Source: Bog-532 sp963824545 (GTDB lineage Bacteria; Actinomycetota; Actinomycetes; Streptosporangiales; Streptosporangiaceae). From it: DNA of 64,000 nucleotides. The notes below the pieces were generated by a model. That model had not been told where the DNA came from. It searched no databases and saw only the letters and a list, made by a program, of their open reading frames with translations. Below are positions 50,210 to 58,919 of this stretch, in pieces. The stretch is taken from contig CAWGPP010000019.1 of NCBI GenBank assembly GCA_963824545.1, positions 3,259 to 67,258 on the forward strand, in the 5' to 3' direction. Position 1 is the stretch's first letter, and every line of letters begins with the position of its first letter. A program made the position numbers and the translations under genes.

Positions 50210-51823
50210 ATGAACGGGCCGGGTACTTCTTCCGGGGCATCTGATGCCCCACGGGCAGGCGGCCCCCGCGCGCACGCCAGCGCGGCAGACCGGGGTGCTC
50301 TCTGCGGCACGCTGGCCCTGTCGGTTGGCGACCGGAGTATCAAAGTAGAACTGAATATCGGGCGAGGCGGCATGGAAAGCTCGGACCGGTGGGGAACTCG
50401 TGGCTCGGTCATACGTCACCTCCGGATCACCGAAGATGATCGGGACTTGGCCCGGCGGGCGCTGCGCGCCTTTCGGGCGAAGAAGCCCAGACGGACACGT
50501 CCAGATGCTTCGGCCCCTTCGCTGGACGGGCCCGCTTCGGGAGGCGGGTCAGGCGGGAGCGAGATGCCCCGGCAGCACGCATCCGTGCCTCCTGACTTCT
50601 GGGCTGCGCTCGATTCCGGTGAGAAAGCGGAGTTCAGGATGCTTGCGGCCGAGCGCACGTTTGCCGCAGGAGCCCGGCTCATGCGAGAGGGCGAGACCGC
50701 AGATCATGTAATCGTGATCCTGGCCGGCCGGACCAGAATCAGTGTCATGGGCAGCGACGGGACGAACCGGATCGTCGCTTACCGTGGCCCCGGCCAGCTG
50801 GTCGGCGAGCGTGCCGCGCTACGGGTAAACGTGCGGTCGGCCACGGTGGTCGCCCTCGAGCAGGTCGAGGCGCTCGACGTCACAACGGCCGGCTTCGCCG
50901 CCTTCCTCACTGCTCATCCGGATGTCCTGCATCTCCTCGAAGAGCAGGTCTACGAGCGACTGACGGAGACTCCGGCCTGGCACCAGGCGGGAGGATTCAC
51001 CCACGGCGGGCCGGCCAGTACGGCGATCACGAATCAGCCCGAGTCTGGCCAGGGCCAGATCGCCGATCACACGGCCGGGCACCACCCGCTGCTGAAGGGC
51101 GAGAACTGCACGATCGTCTTCTCGGACGTGGTGGCGTTCGCCTCACCGAGACGCAGGGACGAGCAACGACGCATCATCCGGCGAGAAGTGCTCGACATGA
51201 CGTCCGCGTCCCTGAAGGCCGTCTGGGATAAGTGTTCTTATGAGGATCGTGGCGACGGGCTGCTGGTGGTCGCGCCTCCCGCCATTCCGACGGTACAAAT
51301 CCTTGAGTACCTGCTCATCGCACTTCCGATCGCCCTGAAGAGGCACAACGGCATTTACGCGGACGGTGCGCAGATCCAGCTCAGAGTGGCGGTGGATGTC
51401 GGCCCGGTGATGACAGACAACCTGGGCGTCTCGGGCCAGGTCATCATCAACGCCGCCCGGCTGCTGGAGGCGCCGACCTTCAAGGCGGCGATGGCCGGGG
51501 AGCACGCACACCTCGGCGTGGTCGTGTCCGACTTCGTGTACCAGAGCGCGGTAACCCAAGCCGACTGCCTGACCGACCCCGATGGCTACGCAGAGATTGA
51601 CGTGAGGGTCAAGGAAGCTTCCAAGCGAGCCTGGATGCTGCTCGTCAATCCGCCCATAGCAGTGCCGCCACGGCAGACCACCTTAGCTTTAGCCACTGTC
51701 CCATCGGCCTGGGACGCGGGTCGAGATCACGATCATCTGCCGGACGGCCGTCTGGGCGTTCTGCGCGTTATTGACCTGGACAAACTACGGTGCCAGGTGA
51801 GTTGGCCGGGCCAGTCCGGGTAG
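50210..51823 (+). CDS. Cyclic-nucleotide-binding domain protein with nucleotidyl-cyclase homology domain
   Basis: 537 residues. A disordered N-terminus (~1-125) precedes a cNMP-binding domain (~140-255: FAAGARLMREGETADHVIVI, YRGPGQLVGERAALRVNVRS). A linker leads to a cyclase-homology domain (~300-480) with CTIVFSDVVAFASP, YEDRGDGLLVVAP, RVAVDVGPV and NAARLLEAP. The FSDVVAF and GDG aspartates resemble class III cyclase metal ligands. The adenine-specific Lys/Asp pair is not evident, so it may bind or make another nucleotide, or be inactive. ATG 50210 with GAGGGAG. Monocistronic. Confidence 0.75.
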   Translation: MNGPGTSSGASDAPRAGGPRAHASAADRGALCGTLALSVGDRSIKVELNIGRGGMESSDRWGTRGSVIRHLRITEDDRDLARRALRAFRAKKPRRTRPDASAPSLDGPASGGGSGGSEMPRQHASVPPDFWAALDSGEKAEFRMLAAERTFAAGARLMREGETADHVIVILAGRTRISVMGSDGTNRIVAYRGPGQLVGERAALRVNVRSATVVALEQVEALDVTTAGFAAFLTAHPDVLHLLEEQVYERLTETPAWHQAGGFTHGGPASTAITNQPESGQGQIADHTAGHHPLLKGENCTIVFSDVVAFASPRRRDEQRRIIRREVLDMTSASLKAVWDKCSYEDRGDGLLVVAPPAIPTVQILEYLLIALPIALKRHNGIYADGAQIQLRVAVDVGPVMTDNLGVSGQVIINAARLLEAPTFKAAMAGEHAHLGVVVSDFVYQSAVTQADCLTDPDGYAEIDVRVKEASKRAWMLLVNPPIAVPPRQTTLALATVPSAWDAGRDHDHLPDGRLGVLRVIDLDKLRCQVSWPGQSG

Positions 51824-51880
51824 AAGGCCAACCGGGTGGAAGGACAACCCGGAGACGCCCGCACCCCTTGAGAGGAAACG

Positions 51881-53122
51881 ATGCCGCCACACAGCGAACC
51901 GTCCGTGGTCGTCGTCGGGGCCGGGGTCGCGGGCCTGGCCTGCGCACTTGACCTGACGGCAGCCGGTGTCCCCGTCCAGATCCTCGATACCGCCGACGGG
52001 GTGGGCGGGCGGATGCGCACCGATCAGGTGGGCGGGTTTTTGCTTGATCGCGGCTTCCAGGTCTTCAACACCTCCTATCCCCAGGTCAAACGGCGGATCA
52101 ACCTGCGGGCCCTGCAGCTCAGGCCGTTCACCCCGGGTGTCCTGCTGCACGCCGGCGACCGCCGGCTGCGGTTCGCCGACCCGACCCGGCAGCTCAGCGG
52201 GGTGGCGGACCTGCTGCGCGGACGGCTGGCCGGGCTGTCGGACGCCATCGCGCTGGCCCGGCTGTGCGCCGCGGACATGCTGCTGCCGGTGGGCCTGATC
52301 AAGAATCAGCCGGACCGGACCACGATCGCCGCGCTGACCGAAGAAGGTATTTCCCCTGCCCTGTGCGAGCTGTTCTTCCGCCCGTTCCTGTCCGGGGTGT
52401 TCCTCGAAGACGAGCTGGAAACCTCGGGCCGGTTCTTCCACCTGGTCTGGCGCAGCATGCTGCGCGGCACCCTGTGCCTGCCACGACGCGGCATCCAGGC
52501 GGTACCAGAGCAGCTCGCGGCCGCGCTCCCCGCCGCGACGGTCCGGCTGGAGACGCCCGTCCGTGCGCTCACCGCCGACGGCGTGCTGTGCGGCGACGGC
52601 ACCGAGATACCGGCGCGGGCCGTGATCGTGGCGACCGGCGCCGCCGAGGCGGCGGCCCTGCTTCCCGGGCTGAGCGTGCCGGCGACGCGCACCGTCACGA
52701 CCTTCTACCACGCGGCACCGGCAGCGCCGCTGGCCGAGCCGACCCTGCTCGTCGACACCGAGCGCAAGATCCTCAACACGGTGGTGCTGACGGAGGTCAC
52801 CGCCGCTTACGCCGCCGATGGCCGGGCGCTCATCTCCACTTCGGTGCTCGGCGATGCCAGCGGGCGGGAGCCGGACGTCCGGGCGCGGATCGCCGAAATG
52901 TACGGTGCCGACGCCTCCGGCTGGGAGCATCTGGCCACGTATCCGGTGTACGGCGCGCTGCCGGCGATGCCCGCGCCGCATCCGCTCAGCCGGCCCACGC
53001 GAGTGGCGCCCCGCCGCTACGTCTGCGGCGACCACCGGGCCACAGGGTCGGTCCAGGGCGCGATGGCGTCCGGGACCCGCGCCGCCCGTGAGTTCCTGGC
53101 CGGGGAGGGCCGCGATTCCTGA
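51881..53122 (+). CDS. FAD-dependent amine oxidase/phytoene dehydrogenase-like oxidoreductase
   Basis: 413 residues. The N-terminal dinucleotide fold VVVVGAGVAGLACALDLTAA and GVGGRMRTDQVGGFLLDRGF bind FAD. GEF-like C-terminal features are RRYVCGDHRATGSVQGAMAS. The middle (FFRPFLSGVFLEDELETSGR) is typical of actinobacterial carotenoid- or protoporphyrinogen-oxidase-like proteins. The substrate is unknown. ATG 51881 with GAGAGGA upstream. A strong hairpin follows, shared with the convergent gene. Confidence 0.85.
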   Translation: MPPHSEPSVVVVGAGVAGLACALDLTAAGVPVQILDTADGVGGRMRTDQVGGFLLDRGFQVFNTSYPQVKRRINLRALQLRPFTPGVLLHAGDRRLRFADPTRQLSGVADLLRGRLAGLSDAIALARLCAADMLLPVGLIKNQPDRTTIAALTEEGISPALCELFFRPFLSGVFLEDELETSGRFFHLVWRSMLRGTLCLPRRGIQAVPEQLAAALPAATVRLETPVRALTADGVLCGDGTEIPARAVIVATGAAEAAALLPGLSVPATRTVTTFYHAAPAAPLAEPTLLVDTERKILNTVVLTEVTAAYAADGRALISTSVLGDASGREPDVRARIAEMYGADASGWEHLATYPVYGALPAMPAPHPLSRPTRVAPRRYVCGDHRATGSVQGAMASGTRAAREFLAGEGRDS

Positions 53123-53170
53123 GACAGGGTCCCGGGCGTCCCGATGGGTCACCAAGACGCCCTGACGCGT

Positions 53171-53205
53171 CGCTGCCGGCGGCCCCCCTCAGGCCGCCGG
53201 CAGCG
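53171..53205. terminator. Bidirectional hairpin terminator
   Basis: A perfect 14-bp stem (CGCTGCCGGCGGCC against its complement) with a 7-nt loop between the convergent FAD oxidoreductase and beta-propeller genes. Confidence 0.8.
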
Positions 53206-53222
53206 CTCGTGAGCCCCGTGCG

Positions 53223-54350
53223 TCAGCGCAGGACGTTCAGCGTGTTGGTGTCGTCGTTGACGAAGTAGACACGGTTCGGGTACGTGGCCGTAGCCAGGCC
53301 GAACAGGGCACCGCCGGGCTGGTCTTTGGTGTCCACGTCCTTGACCGTGACGAGCTTGCCGCCCTGAGTGAGCTCGACGAGGTTGTTGTCACCGCCGTTG
53401 GCGGCCAGCAGGTCACCGTTCGGCGTGAGGGTCAGGCCCAGCGGGCCGTTGAGGGGCCCTTTGGCGTGGGGCTTGTTGGCGAAAACCGTCGCCGCCGCCG
53501 CGCCCGCGTTGACCGGGGTATGCCGGAAAACCGCGTTCGGAATGCCGGCGATGCGGTTGCTCGCCGTGTCGGCGACGAACAGCGTGCCGTTCGGGCTGAG
53601 CGCGACGCCGGTGGGGCCGACGATCAGCGCGGCCGGGTCGGTGTGCACGGATATCCCGTTAGCGATCACGGTGCTGGCGGTCACCTTGGGCACCGCGCCC
53701 GTGAGGTTCAGGTTCAGCCGGACGACATTGCCCTTGGTGGTGGTCATGGGCAGGCCCTTGACAATGCCGTTAAGCACGTTGGACACGAACAGGTCGGCGG
53801 ACGAGCCGAGGTCCAGCGCGGTCGCGTCCCACGGGCCGTCAATGCCGTATCCCTTGATCACTTCCCGGACGTGGCCGCCGCAGTCCAGGACGAACAGCTC
53901 ACCGGGCTTCATGGTCGCGGACGTCCCGTCGGTGGTCGGCAGGCTGCCGACGATCACCCAGCCCGAGCGCAGCGCCACCAGCGCGGTGGTGAGCCCGACC
54001 GGCGCAAACTTGGCCGGGATGGTGGCGAACAGCTTCTGGTGGCCACCGGGGGCGATCTCGACGATCGTGGTGCCCGTGCCCTGCTGGTTCGCCGCATTGT
54101 TGAAGTTGCTGACCAGGACGTCCCCGGCGGTGAGTGTGCCGTGGGACTTCGGCACGATGGCTACGCCGTACGGGTTGACGTCCCCGTTGGCCGGAATAGT
54201 GCTGGACACCGTCTTGACCGTGCTCAGCCCCCCGATGAAGGAGCCTCCCGCACTGGTGGAAGCCGCTGCCGGGAGGACCCCGGCCATCGCGGCCGCGGCG
54301 GCGGCCGCGCACAGCCCCACCGCCCGTTTCCTCACATGTCCCCTGTCCAT
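53223..54350 (-). CDS. Secreted NHL/SMP-type beta-propeller protein
   Basis: 375 residues. A signal peptide (VRKRAVGLCAAAAAAAMAGV to AAASTSAG) is followed by repeated blades such as NPYGVAIVPKSHGTLTAGDV, GPTGVALSPNGTLFVADTAS and GPLGLTLTPNGDLLAANGGD, typical of extracellular NHL or SMP-30-like propellers. No catalytic residues can be named; such proteins often bind sugars or act as scaffolds. Start ATG 54350, with a later GTG possible. Confidence 0.8.
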   Translation of the reverse strand: MDRGHVRKRAVGLCAAAAAAAMAGVLPAAASTSAGGSFIGGLSTVKTVSSTIPANGDVNPYGVAIVPKSHGTLTAGDVLVSNFNNAANQQGTGTTIVEIAPGGHQKLFATIPAKFAPVGLTTALVALRSGWVIVGSLPTTDGTSATMKPGELFVLDCGGHVREVIKGYGIDGPWDATALDLGSSADLFVSNVLNGIVKGLPMTTTKGNVVRLNLNLTGAVPKVTASTVIANGISVHTDPAALIVGPTGVALSPNGTLFVADTASNRIAGIPNAVFRHTPVNAGAAAATVFANKPHAKGPLNGPLGLTLTPNGDLLAANGGDNNLVELTQGGKLVTVKDVDTKDQPGGALFGLATATYPNRVYFVNDDTNTLNVLR

Positions 54351-54597
54351 TCCCGTATCTCCTTGGCTCGCGACGGCGCGTGCGATCGCACGCGCCCGCG
54401 CCAGGGGCCGGCAGGCCGGCCGGTCACCCGTCGCTCACCTTCATTACGGGACAGCGTCGCGGGGGGATTGGTCTGTGTGGAATTGCGTTGCGAAATTTTG
54501 CCGCTGCCGACGCGGGCGGGCACAAGGGCCAGGCTGGAGTGGGCACGCGGGCGCCCGGGCGCCCGGGTACCCGCGTGCGGTACCGGGCGCCCGCCGG

Positions 54598-54912
54598 TCA
54601 GCTGTTCGCGGCGGCCAGCTCCTCCTCGGTGAACAGGCGGGAGCGGATGAGGAACCGGACTCCCTCCGGGGCTTCCAGCGAGAAGCCGCGGCCGGGAACG
54701 ATGTCAATCGTCAGATGGGTGTGGCTCCAGTACGCGAACTGGGACGCCGACATCCACACCCCAATCGGTGCCGCGATCCCCGGTATGTCGAGGTCGCCGA
54801 GGTGCACGTCGGACGGGCCGGTACGGAATTCACCCGCCGGATAGCACATCGGGGAGCTGCCGTCACAGCAGCCGCCGGACTGGTGGAACATCAGCGGCCC
54901 GTGCTGCGCCAC
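54598..54912 (-). CDS. DUF779 family protein, shortened N-terminus
   Basis: About 104 residues from GTG 54912. The conserved HGPLMFHQSGGCCDGSSPMC opening is intact, followed by GDLDIPGIAAPIGVWMSASQ, HTHLTIDIVPGRGFSLE and SRLFTEEEL. DUF779 proteins normally have ~15-20 further N-terminal residues and sit beside an aldehyde dehydrogenase gene; neither is present. Upstream sequence in this frame is antisense to another coding fragment, suggesting a rearrangement at the 5' end. GAGGA lies 5 bp before the GTG, so it could still be translated. Confidence 0.7.
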   Translation of the reverse strand: MAQHGPLMFHQSGGCCDGSSPMCYPAGEFRTGPSDVHLGDLDIPGIAAPIGVWMSASQFAYWSHTHLTIDIVPGRGFSLEAPEGVRFLIRSRLFTEEELAAANS

Positions 54913-55080
54913 GCCGTCCTCGACCGCCGGGATCCCGAGGCGCTGTGGGAGTACAGCCAGCGTGATCCCGGCCGCGACGACATCGAGGTCTTCGAGCGGC
55001 TCACCGCCGAACTGCCCGCCCAGGACCCCCGCCACCCCGTAGCCACCGCCCGCCTCGCCGCCCTGCTGGCCGAGGACTAG
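54901..55080 (+). pseudogene. 3' fragment of an unidentified gene
   Basis: A 59-codon frame (GTG 54901 to the stop at 55080) has strong coding character: AVLDRRDPEALWEYSQRDPG, DDIEVFERLTAELPAQDP, then VATARLAALLAED. It looks like the C-terminus of a larger protein that I do not recognise. Its 5' side stops where the DUF779 gene on the other strand begins, so both genes lost their 5' ends at one junction. Confidence 0.4.
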
Positions 55081-55120
55081 CACGAACTAGCAGGTCCGGG
55101 CGGGCGCACTGGCTGTTGGC

Positions 55121-55492
55121 TCAGTCAAAGCCGGTGAAGCTCTTGGCCGCGATGCAGAATTCGTTACCCTCTGGATCTTGCATGACCGTCCAGCGCTGGC
55201 CAGGTATGCGGTGTTTGCCGATGACCGTGGCGCCAAGCCGCACTAGCTCGTTGACGGCATCCGGGTCTGGATTCACCAGGTCGATGTGAACGCGGTTCTT
55301 AGCCTGTTTCGGCTCCGGCACCTTGTTGAAGTACCAGGCCGGTTCCCGCCGCTCGCCGTCGGCTCCGCCGATGGAAGCAAAGAACTCGCTGCTGCCCTTA
55401 TCGACCGGGCGGCCGAGCACCGCGGACCAGAAGGCGGCCAGCTTCAGCACGTCGCCGCAGTCGATGGTGATGTTGCCGATCCTGGCCCCCAT
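55121..55492 (-). CDS. VOC-family (glyoxalase/bleomycin-resistance-like) protein
   Basis: 123 residues with the paired beta-alpha-beta-beta-beta fold of vicinal oxygen chelate proteins: ITIDCGDVLKLAAFWSAVLG, WYFNKVPEPKQAKNRVHIDL, LGATVIGKHRIPGQRWTVMQ and DPEGNEFCIA. The His and Glu of VHIDL and GNEF would be metal ligands. The specific reaction is unknown. ATG 55492 with GGAGGAGG upstream. Confidence 0.85.
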   Translation of the reverse strand: MGARIGNITIDCGDVLKLAAFWSAVLGRPVDKGSSEFFASIGGADGERREPAWYFNKVPEPKQAKNRVHIDLVNPDPDAVNELVRLGATVIGKHRIPGQRWTVMQDPEGNEFCIAAKSFTGFD

Positions 55493-55525
55493 AGCGTCCT
55501 CCTCCGTGCGTGCCGCCCCGCCGCC

Positions 55526-55699
55526 CACCGCACGCGGGTCACGGCGAGACGCCCGTTACCGGCCAGCGAGCCCGGGCCTCGTGCCCGGCGAGCGGCCGGT
55601 GCTGTCGGCGAACACCGCACGCGGGTCACGGCGAGACGCCCGTTACCGGCCCAGCGAACCGGGCCTCGTGCCCGGTGAGCGGCCGGTGTCTCGGCGACG
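55526..55699. repeat. 87-bp tandem duplication
   Basis: Two copies, 55526-55612 and 55613-55699, each opening with CACCGCACGCGGGTCACGGC and ending in GAGCGGCCGGTG plus a short tail. They differ at a few bases and by one inserted C. No gene covers them; they lie between the VOC gene and the dehydrogenase gene. Confidence 0.88.
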
Positions 55700-55774
55700 T
55701 ACCACCGCGCGGGCGCGGAGCGCATTCGGGGGTTTCCGGGGGGTCGCCCCCCCGGGCCAACACAGCCCCCCAGG

Positions 55775-56785
55775 TCAGCACGGACTCACCTGGACCTTGG
55801 GGGCGGCACCCCACTCCGGTGGCCGGTGACCGGCCAGGACATCGGACACCTGGTCCAGCCCGACGGTCGCGGCGACGATGGGCCGCGGGTCGACCTCGCC
55901 GCCCGCGAACAGTGAGATCGTCTCGGCGAGGCCGCCGGACGCGCTGAGCACCCCGGTCACCGTGACGTCCTTCAAGACCAGCGTGCGCGTGTCGACCAGG
56001 CTCGGCCCCGCGGACAGGCCGATGTAGACGACCCGGCCGCCGGGCTCCACGATCCCGGCCGCCAGGGCCGGCAATTCCGGCGCGGTGGACGCGTCGATAA
56101 CCGCGCCGAACGGCGCATCCGGGAGGGTGCCCCGGAACCAGGTGCGGTCAAAGCCGATGTCCTTCGCGAATCGCAGTGACCGCTCGTCCCGGCCCAGCAG
56201 GTGCACCTCGGCGCCCTGGGACCGGGCGATCTGCGCGGCGAGCAGGCCGATGGTGCCCGGGCCCATGACCAGGAGACGCTGCGCACCCCCGGCCAGCGCG
56301 GCGCGGACCGCGCGGAAGGCGTTGCCGCCGGGCTCGACCAGCGCGCCCGAGGTCGCGCCGAGACCGTCAGGAAGGGGGTGCAGGGCACGGGCCGGCACCA
56401 GCAGCTGCTCGGCGAGAGCACCGGGCCAGCCGCGCCGGATGCCGATCTCGAAACGTTCCGCACACAGGTGCTGCCGACCACCGAGACAGCGCGGGCACCG
56501 GCCGCAGCCAAGCATCGTGTCCCCGGTGACGCGGCGCCCGACCCAGGACGCGGTGCTCTCGTCACCGGCCCGGGCGACCACACCGCACCATTCGTGCCCG
56601 ATCCGTACCGGGTAGTGCGCCTCGCCGGTGTGCAGGTAGGCCATGTGGCCGGTGAAGAACTCCCGGTCGGTGCCGCAGACACCGGCCCGTTCGACGTTCA
56701 CGACCACCTGTCCCGGCCCCGGCTCGGGCGGGTCGATGTCGTGCACCTCTGCCTGGCCGGGCCCGGTGATGACGAACGCGCGCAC
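55775..56785 (-). CDS. Zinc-dependent medium-chain dehydrogenase (glucose/threonine dehydrogenase-like)
   Basis: 336-residue NAD(P)-dependent alcohol dehydrogenase. Catalytic zinc ligands lie in AGVCGTDREFF and IGHEWCGVV; structural zinc ligands in CGRCPRCLGGRQHLC. The nucleotide fold is RLLVMGPGTIGLLAAQIA. ALVEPGGNAFRAV is typical of the sugar/polyol branch (glucose or arabinose dehydrogenases). It is divergent from an IlvD/Edd dehydratase, which suggests oxidation of a sugar followed by sugar-acid dehydration. GTG 56785. Confidence 0.87.
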   Translation of the reverse strand: MRAFVITGPGQAEVHDIDPPEPGPGQVVVNVERAGVCGTDREFFTGHMAYLHTGEAHYPVRIGHEWCGVVARAGDESTASWVGRRVTGDTMLGCGRCPRCLGGRQHLCAERFEIGIRRGWPGALAEQLLVPARALHPLPDGLGATSGALVEPGGNAFRAVRAALAGGAQRLLVMGPGTIGLLAAQIARSQGAEVHLLGRDERSLRFAKDIGFDRTWFRGTLPDAPFGAVIDASTAPELPALAAGIVEPGGRVVYIGLSAGPSLVDTRTLVLKDVTVTGVLSASGGLAETISLFAGGEVDPRPIVAATVGLDQVSDVLAGHRPPEWGAAPKVQVSPC

Positions 56786-56883
56786 GCTGGGTTACCTGCT
56801 GGTCCGCGCGCGGCGGGCGAAGGTCGCAAAGGTAACGTCCATGGCGTTCCGAATAGTAGGCCGATATGGCGGGAGCAGGAAAC

Positions 56884-58599
56884 ATGGCCGATCTGCGCAG
56901 CGCTCAGTGGTACGGCGGACAGGACCGGGATGCGTACATCCACCGGGCATGGATGCGCCGCGGCGCGACCGACTCGGCCTTCACCGGCCGGCCGCAGATC
57001 GCGATCGCGAACACGGCTTCGGACCTGGTCCCGTGCAACCGTCATCTGACCGAGGTGGCCGGGCATGTCGCCGCCGGGGTGTGGGAGGCCGGCGGGGTCC
57101 CGCTGGACATGCCGGTCGTGTCGCTGGGCGAGACGCAGGTCCGCCCCACCGCGATGCTGTGGCGGAACATGGCCGCCATGGCGATTGAGGAGATGATCCG
57201 CGCCAACCCGATCAACGGTGTCGTCCTGCTGGGCGGCTGCGACAAGACCATCCCCGCCCTGCTGATGGGGGCGGCGTCGGTCGACCTGCCCGCGGTGGTC
57301 GCGCCCGGCGGCCCGATGCTCACCGGTACGTTCCGCGGCATGCCGCTGGGCTGCGGGACCGACGTGTGGCGGCTGAGCGAGGACGTCCGCGCGGGCAAGC
57401 TGTCCCAGGAGGAGTTCCTCCAGTCCGAATCGTCGATGATCCGCAGCCGGGGACACTGCAACACGATGGGGACCGCCTCCACGATGGGCCTGCTGGCCGA
57501 GGTGCTCGGCACGACGCTGCCCGGCACGGCCGGCTTGCCGGCCCCGGACAGCCGGCTGCTGGCGCAGGCGCACGAGACCGGTGCGCTGGCGGTTGAGATG
57601 GCTCGGCACGGCCGGCGCCCCAGCCAGGTGCTGTCGGCCGCGTCGTTCCGCAACGCCATCGTGGCCCTGGCCGCGCTCGGCGGCTCGACGAACGCTGTCG
57701 TGCACCTGCTGGCCATCGCGGGGCGCGTGGGGATACCGCTTAGCCTGGACGATTTCGACCGGATCGGGGCGGCGGTGCCGTTGCTGGTCAACCTGCAGCC
57801 CGCCGGCCAGCACCTGATGGAAGACTTTCACCGTGCCGGGGGCCTGCTGGCCGTCCTGCGCGAGGTGGAGGACCTGCTCGATCCGGCCGCGCTCACCGTC
57901 ACCGGCCGGCCGCTGGTGCATTATCTGGCCGACGCGCGGATCTGGGACCACGACGTCATCCGCGGCCGACAGAACCCTCTGCAGGACGCGGCCGGCATCG
58001 CCGTGCTGCGCGGCAACCTGGCCCCCGGCGGGGCGATCATCAAGCCGGCGGCGGCCTCGCCGCACCTGCTGCAGCACCGCGGGCGGGCCGTGGTCTTCGA
58101 TTCCATCGAGGATCTGCACGCCCGGCTGGACGACCCGGAGCTGGACGCCGACGCGGACTCCGTGCTCGTGCTGCGCGGTTGCGGGCCGCGCGGCTATCCG
58201 GGCATGCCCGAGGTGTCGAACATGCCGCTGCCGGCCAAGCTGCTCCGGGAAGGCGTCCGCGACATGGTGCGGATCTGCGACGGCCGGATGAGCGGAACCG
58301 CCTACGGCACCGTGGTGCTGCACGTTACCCCGGAGGGCGCGGCGGGCGGCCCGCTCAGCCGGATACGGACCGGCGACTGGGTGGTCCTCGACGTGCCCGG
58401 CCGCCGGGTCGATGTGGAGCTAACCGAAGACGAACTGCGCGACCGCCCGGTCGCCCACGCAATGGCGGATGCCGTGGCCCGCCCGCATCGCGGCTGGGAG
58501 CTGCTCTACGTGAACAGCGTGCAGGGTGCCGATACCGGCGCTGACCTCGATTTTCTTCGTGGATCCAGCGGGGATCAGGTCAACCGCGAATCTCACTGA
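56884..58599 (+). CDS. IlvD/Edd-family dehydratase (likely sugar-acid dehydratase)
   Basis: 571-residue Fe-S dehydratase. Cluster Cys residues are in VPCNRHL, LLGGCDKTIPALLMG and RGHCNTMGTAST, and GGSTNAVVHLLAIA and ICDGRMSGTAYG follow. The arginine-rich start (WYGGQDRDAYIHRAWMRRGA) resembles arabonate/xylonate dehydratases more than dihydroxy-acid dehydratase of the valine pathway. ATG 56884 has GGGAGCAGGAAA upstream, so it is preferred over ATG 56866. The adjacent divergent zinc dehydrogenase and, further on, a sugar ABC ATPase support a role in non-phosphorylative sugar use. Confidence 0.88.
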   Translation: MADLRSAQWYGGQDRDAYIHRAWMRRGATDSAFTGRPQIAIANTASDLVPCNRHLTEVAGHVAAGVWEAGGVPLDMPVVSLGETQVRPTAMLWRNMAAMAIEEMIRANPINGVVLLGGCDKTIPALLMGAASVDLPAVVAPGGPMLTGTFRGMPLGCGTDVWRLSEDVRAGKLSQEEFLQSESSMIRSRGHCNTMGTASTMGLLAEVLGTTLPGTAGLPAPDSRLLAQAHETGALAVEMARHGRRPSQVLSAASFRNAIVALAALGGSTNAVVHLLAIAGRVGIPLSLDDFDRIGAAVPLLVNLQPAGQHLMEDFHRAGGLLAVLREVEDLLDPAALTVTGRPLVHYLADARIWDHDVIRGRQNPLQDAAGIAVLRGNLAPGGAIIKPAAASPHLLQHRGRAVVFDSIEDLHARLDDPELDADADSVLVLRGCGPRGYPGMPEVSNMPLPAKLLREGVRDMVRICDGRMSGTAYGTVVLHVTPEGAAGGPLSRIRTGDWVVLDVPGRRVDVELTEDELRDRPVAHAMADAVARPHRGWELLYVNSVQGADTGADLDFLRGSSGDQVNRESH

Positions 58600-58919
58600 G
58601 GACCGTTGCCGACCGCACCCGGATCGATCTCGTGCAGGTGCGTGATGTCGGCGAGACCCGAGATGGTCAGCACCGGGGCCAGCAGCGGCGTCGCGACCAG
58701 CTCGATGTGCGCCGCGTGCGTGAAAAGGACCGTGAGCCCGGCGCTGTCCAGGTACTCCACCCTGGTCAGGTCCACGACGATCCGGGCATCGCCGTCCAAC
58801 GCCTGGCTGAGCGCCTCGCGGAAGCGGCCGGCGTTGCTCATGTCGATCTCGCCGACGGCGGTCAGGACCCGTGTTCCGTCCGGCCGCTGGCCGGTGGAAA
58901 AGGTGAGCGGAGTGGTCAT
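58593..58919 (-). CDS. STAS-domain anti-sigma factor antagonist
   Basis: 108-residue SpoIIAA/RsbV-like protein. GEIDMSNAGRFREALSQALD and VVDLTRVEYLDSAGLTVLFT carry the Ser that is phosphorylated in the partner-switch cycle. Its ATG overlaps the stop of the hybrid kinase/phosphatase gene (ATGA), so the two are translated together; that large protein has both the phosphatase and the kinase-like domain needed to act on it. Overlaps the dehydratase end by 7 bp. Confidence 0.92.
   Translation of the reverse strand: MTTPLTFSTGQRPDGTRVLTAVGEIDMSNAGRFREALSQALDGDARIVVDLTRVEYLDSAGLTVLFTHAAHIELVATPLLAPVLTISGLADITHLHEIDPGAVGNGPQ

Noticed and set aside
56698..58323. 541-codon minus-strand frame opposite the dehydratase
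   Set aside because: No domain, His/Gln/Arg-rich; antisense shadow.
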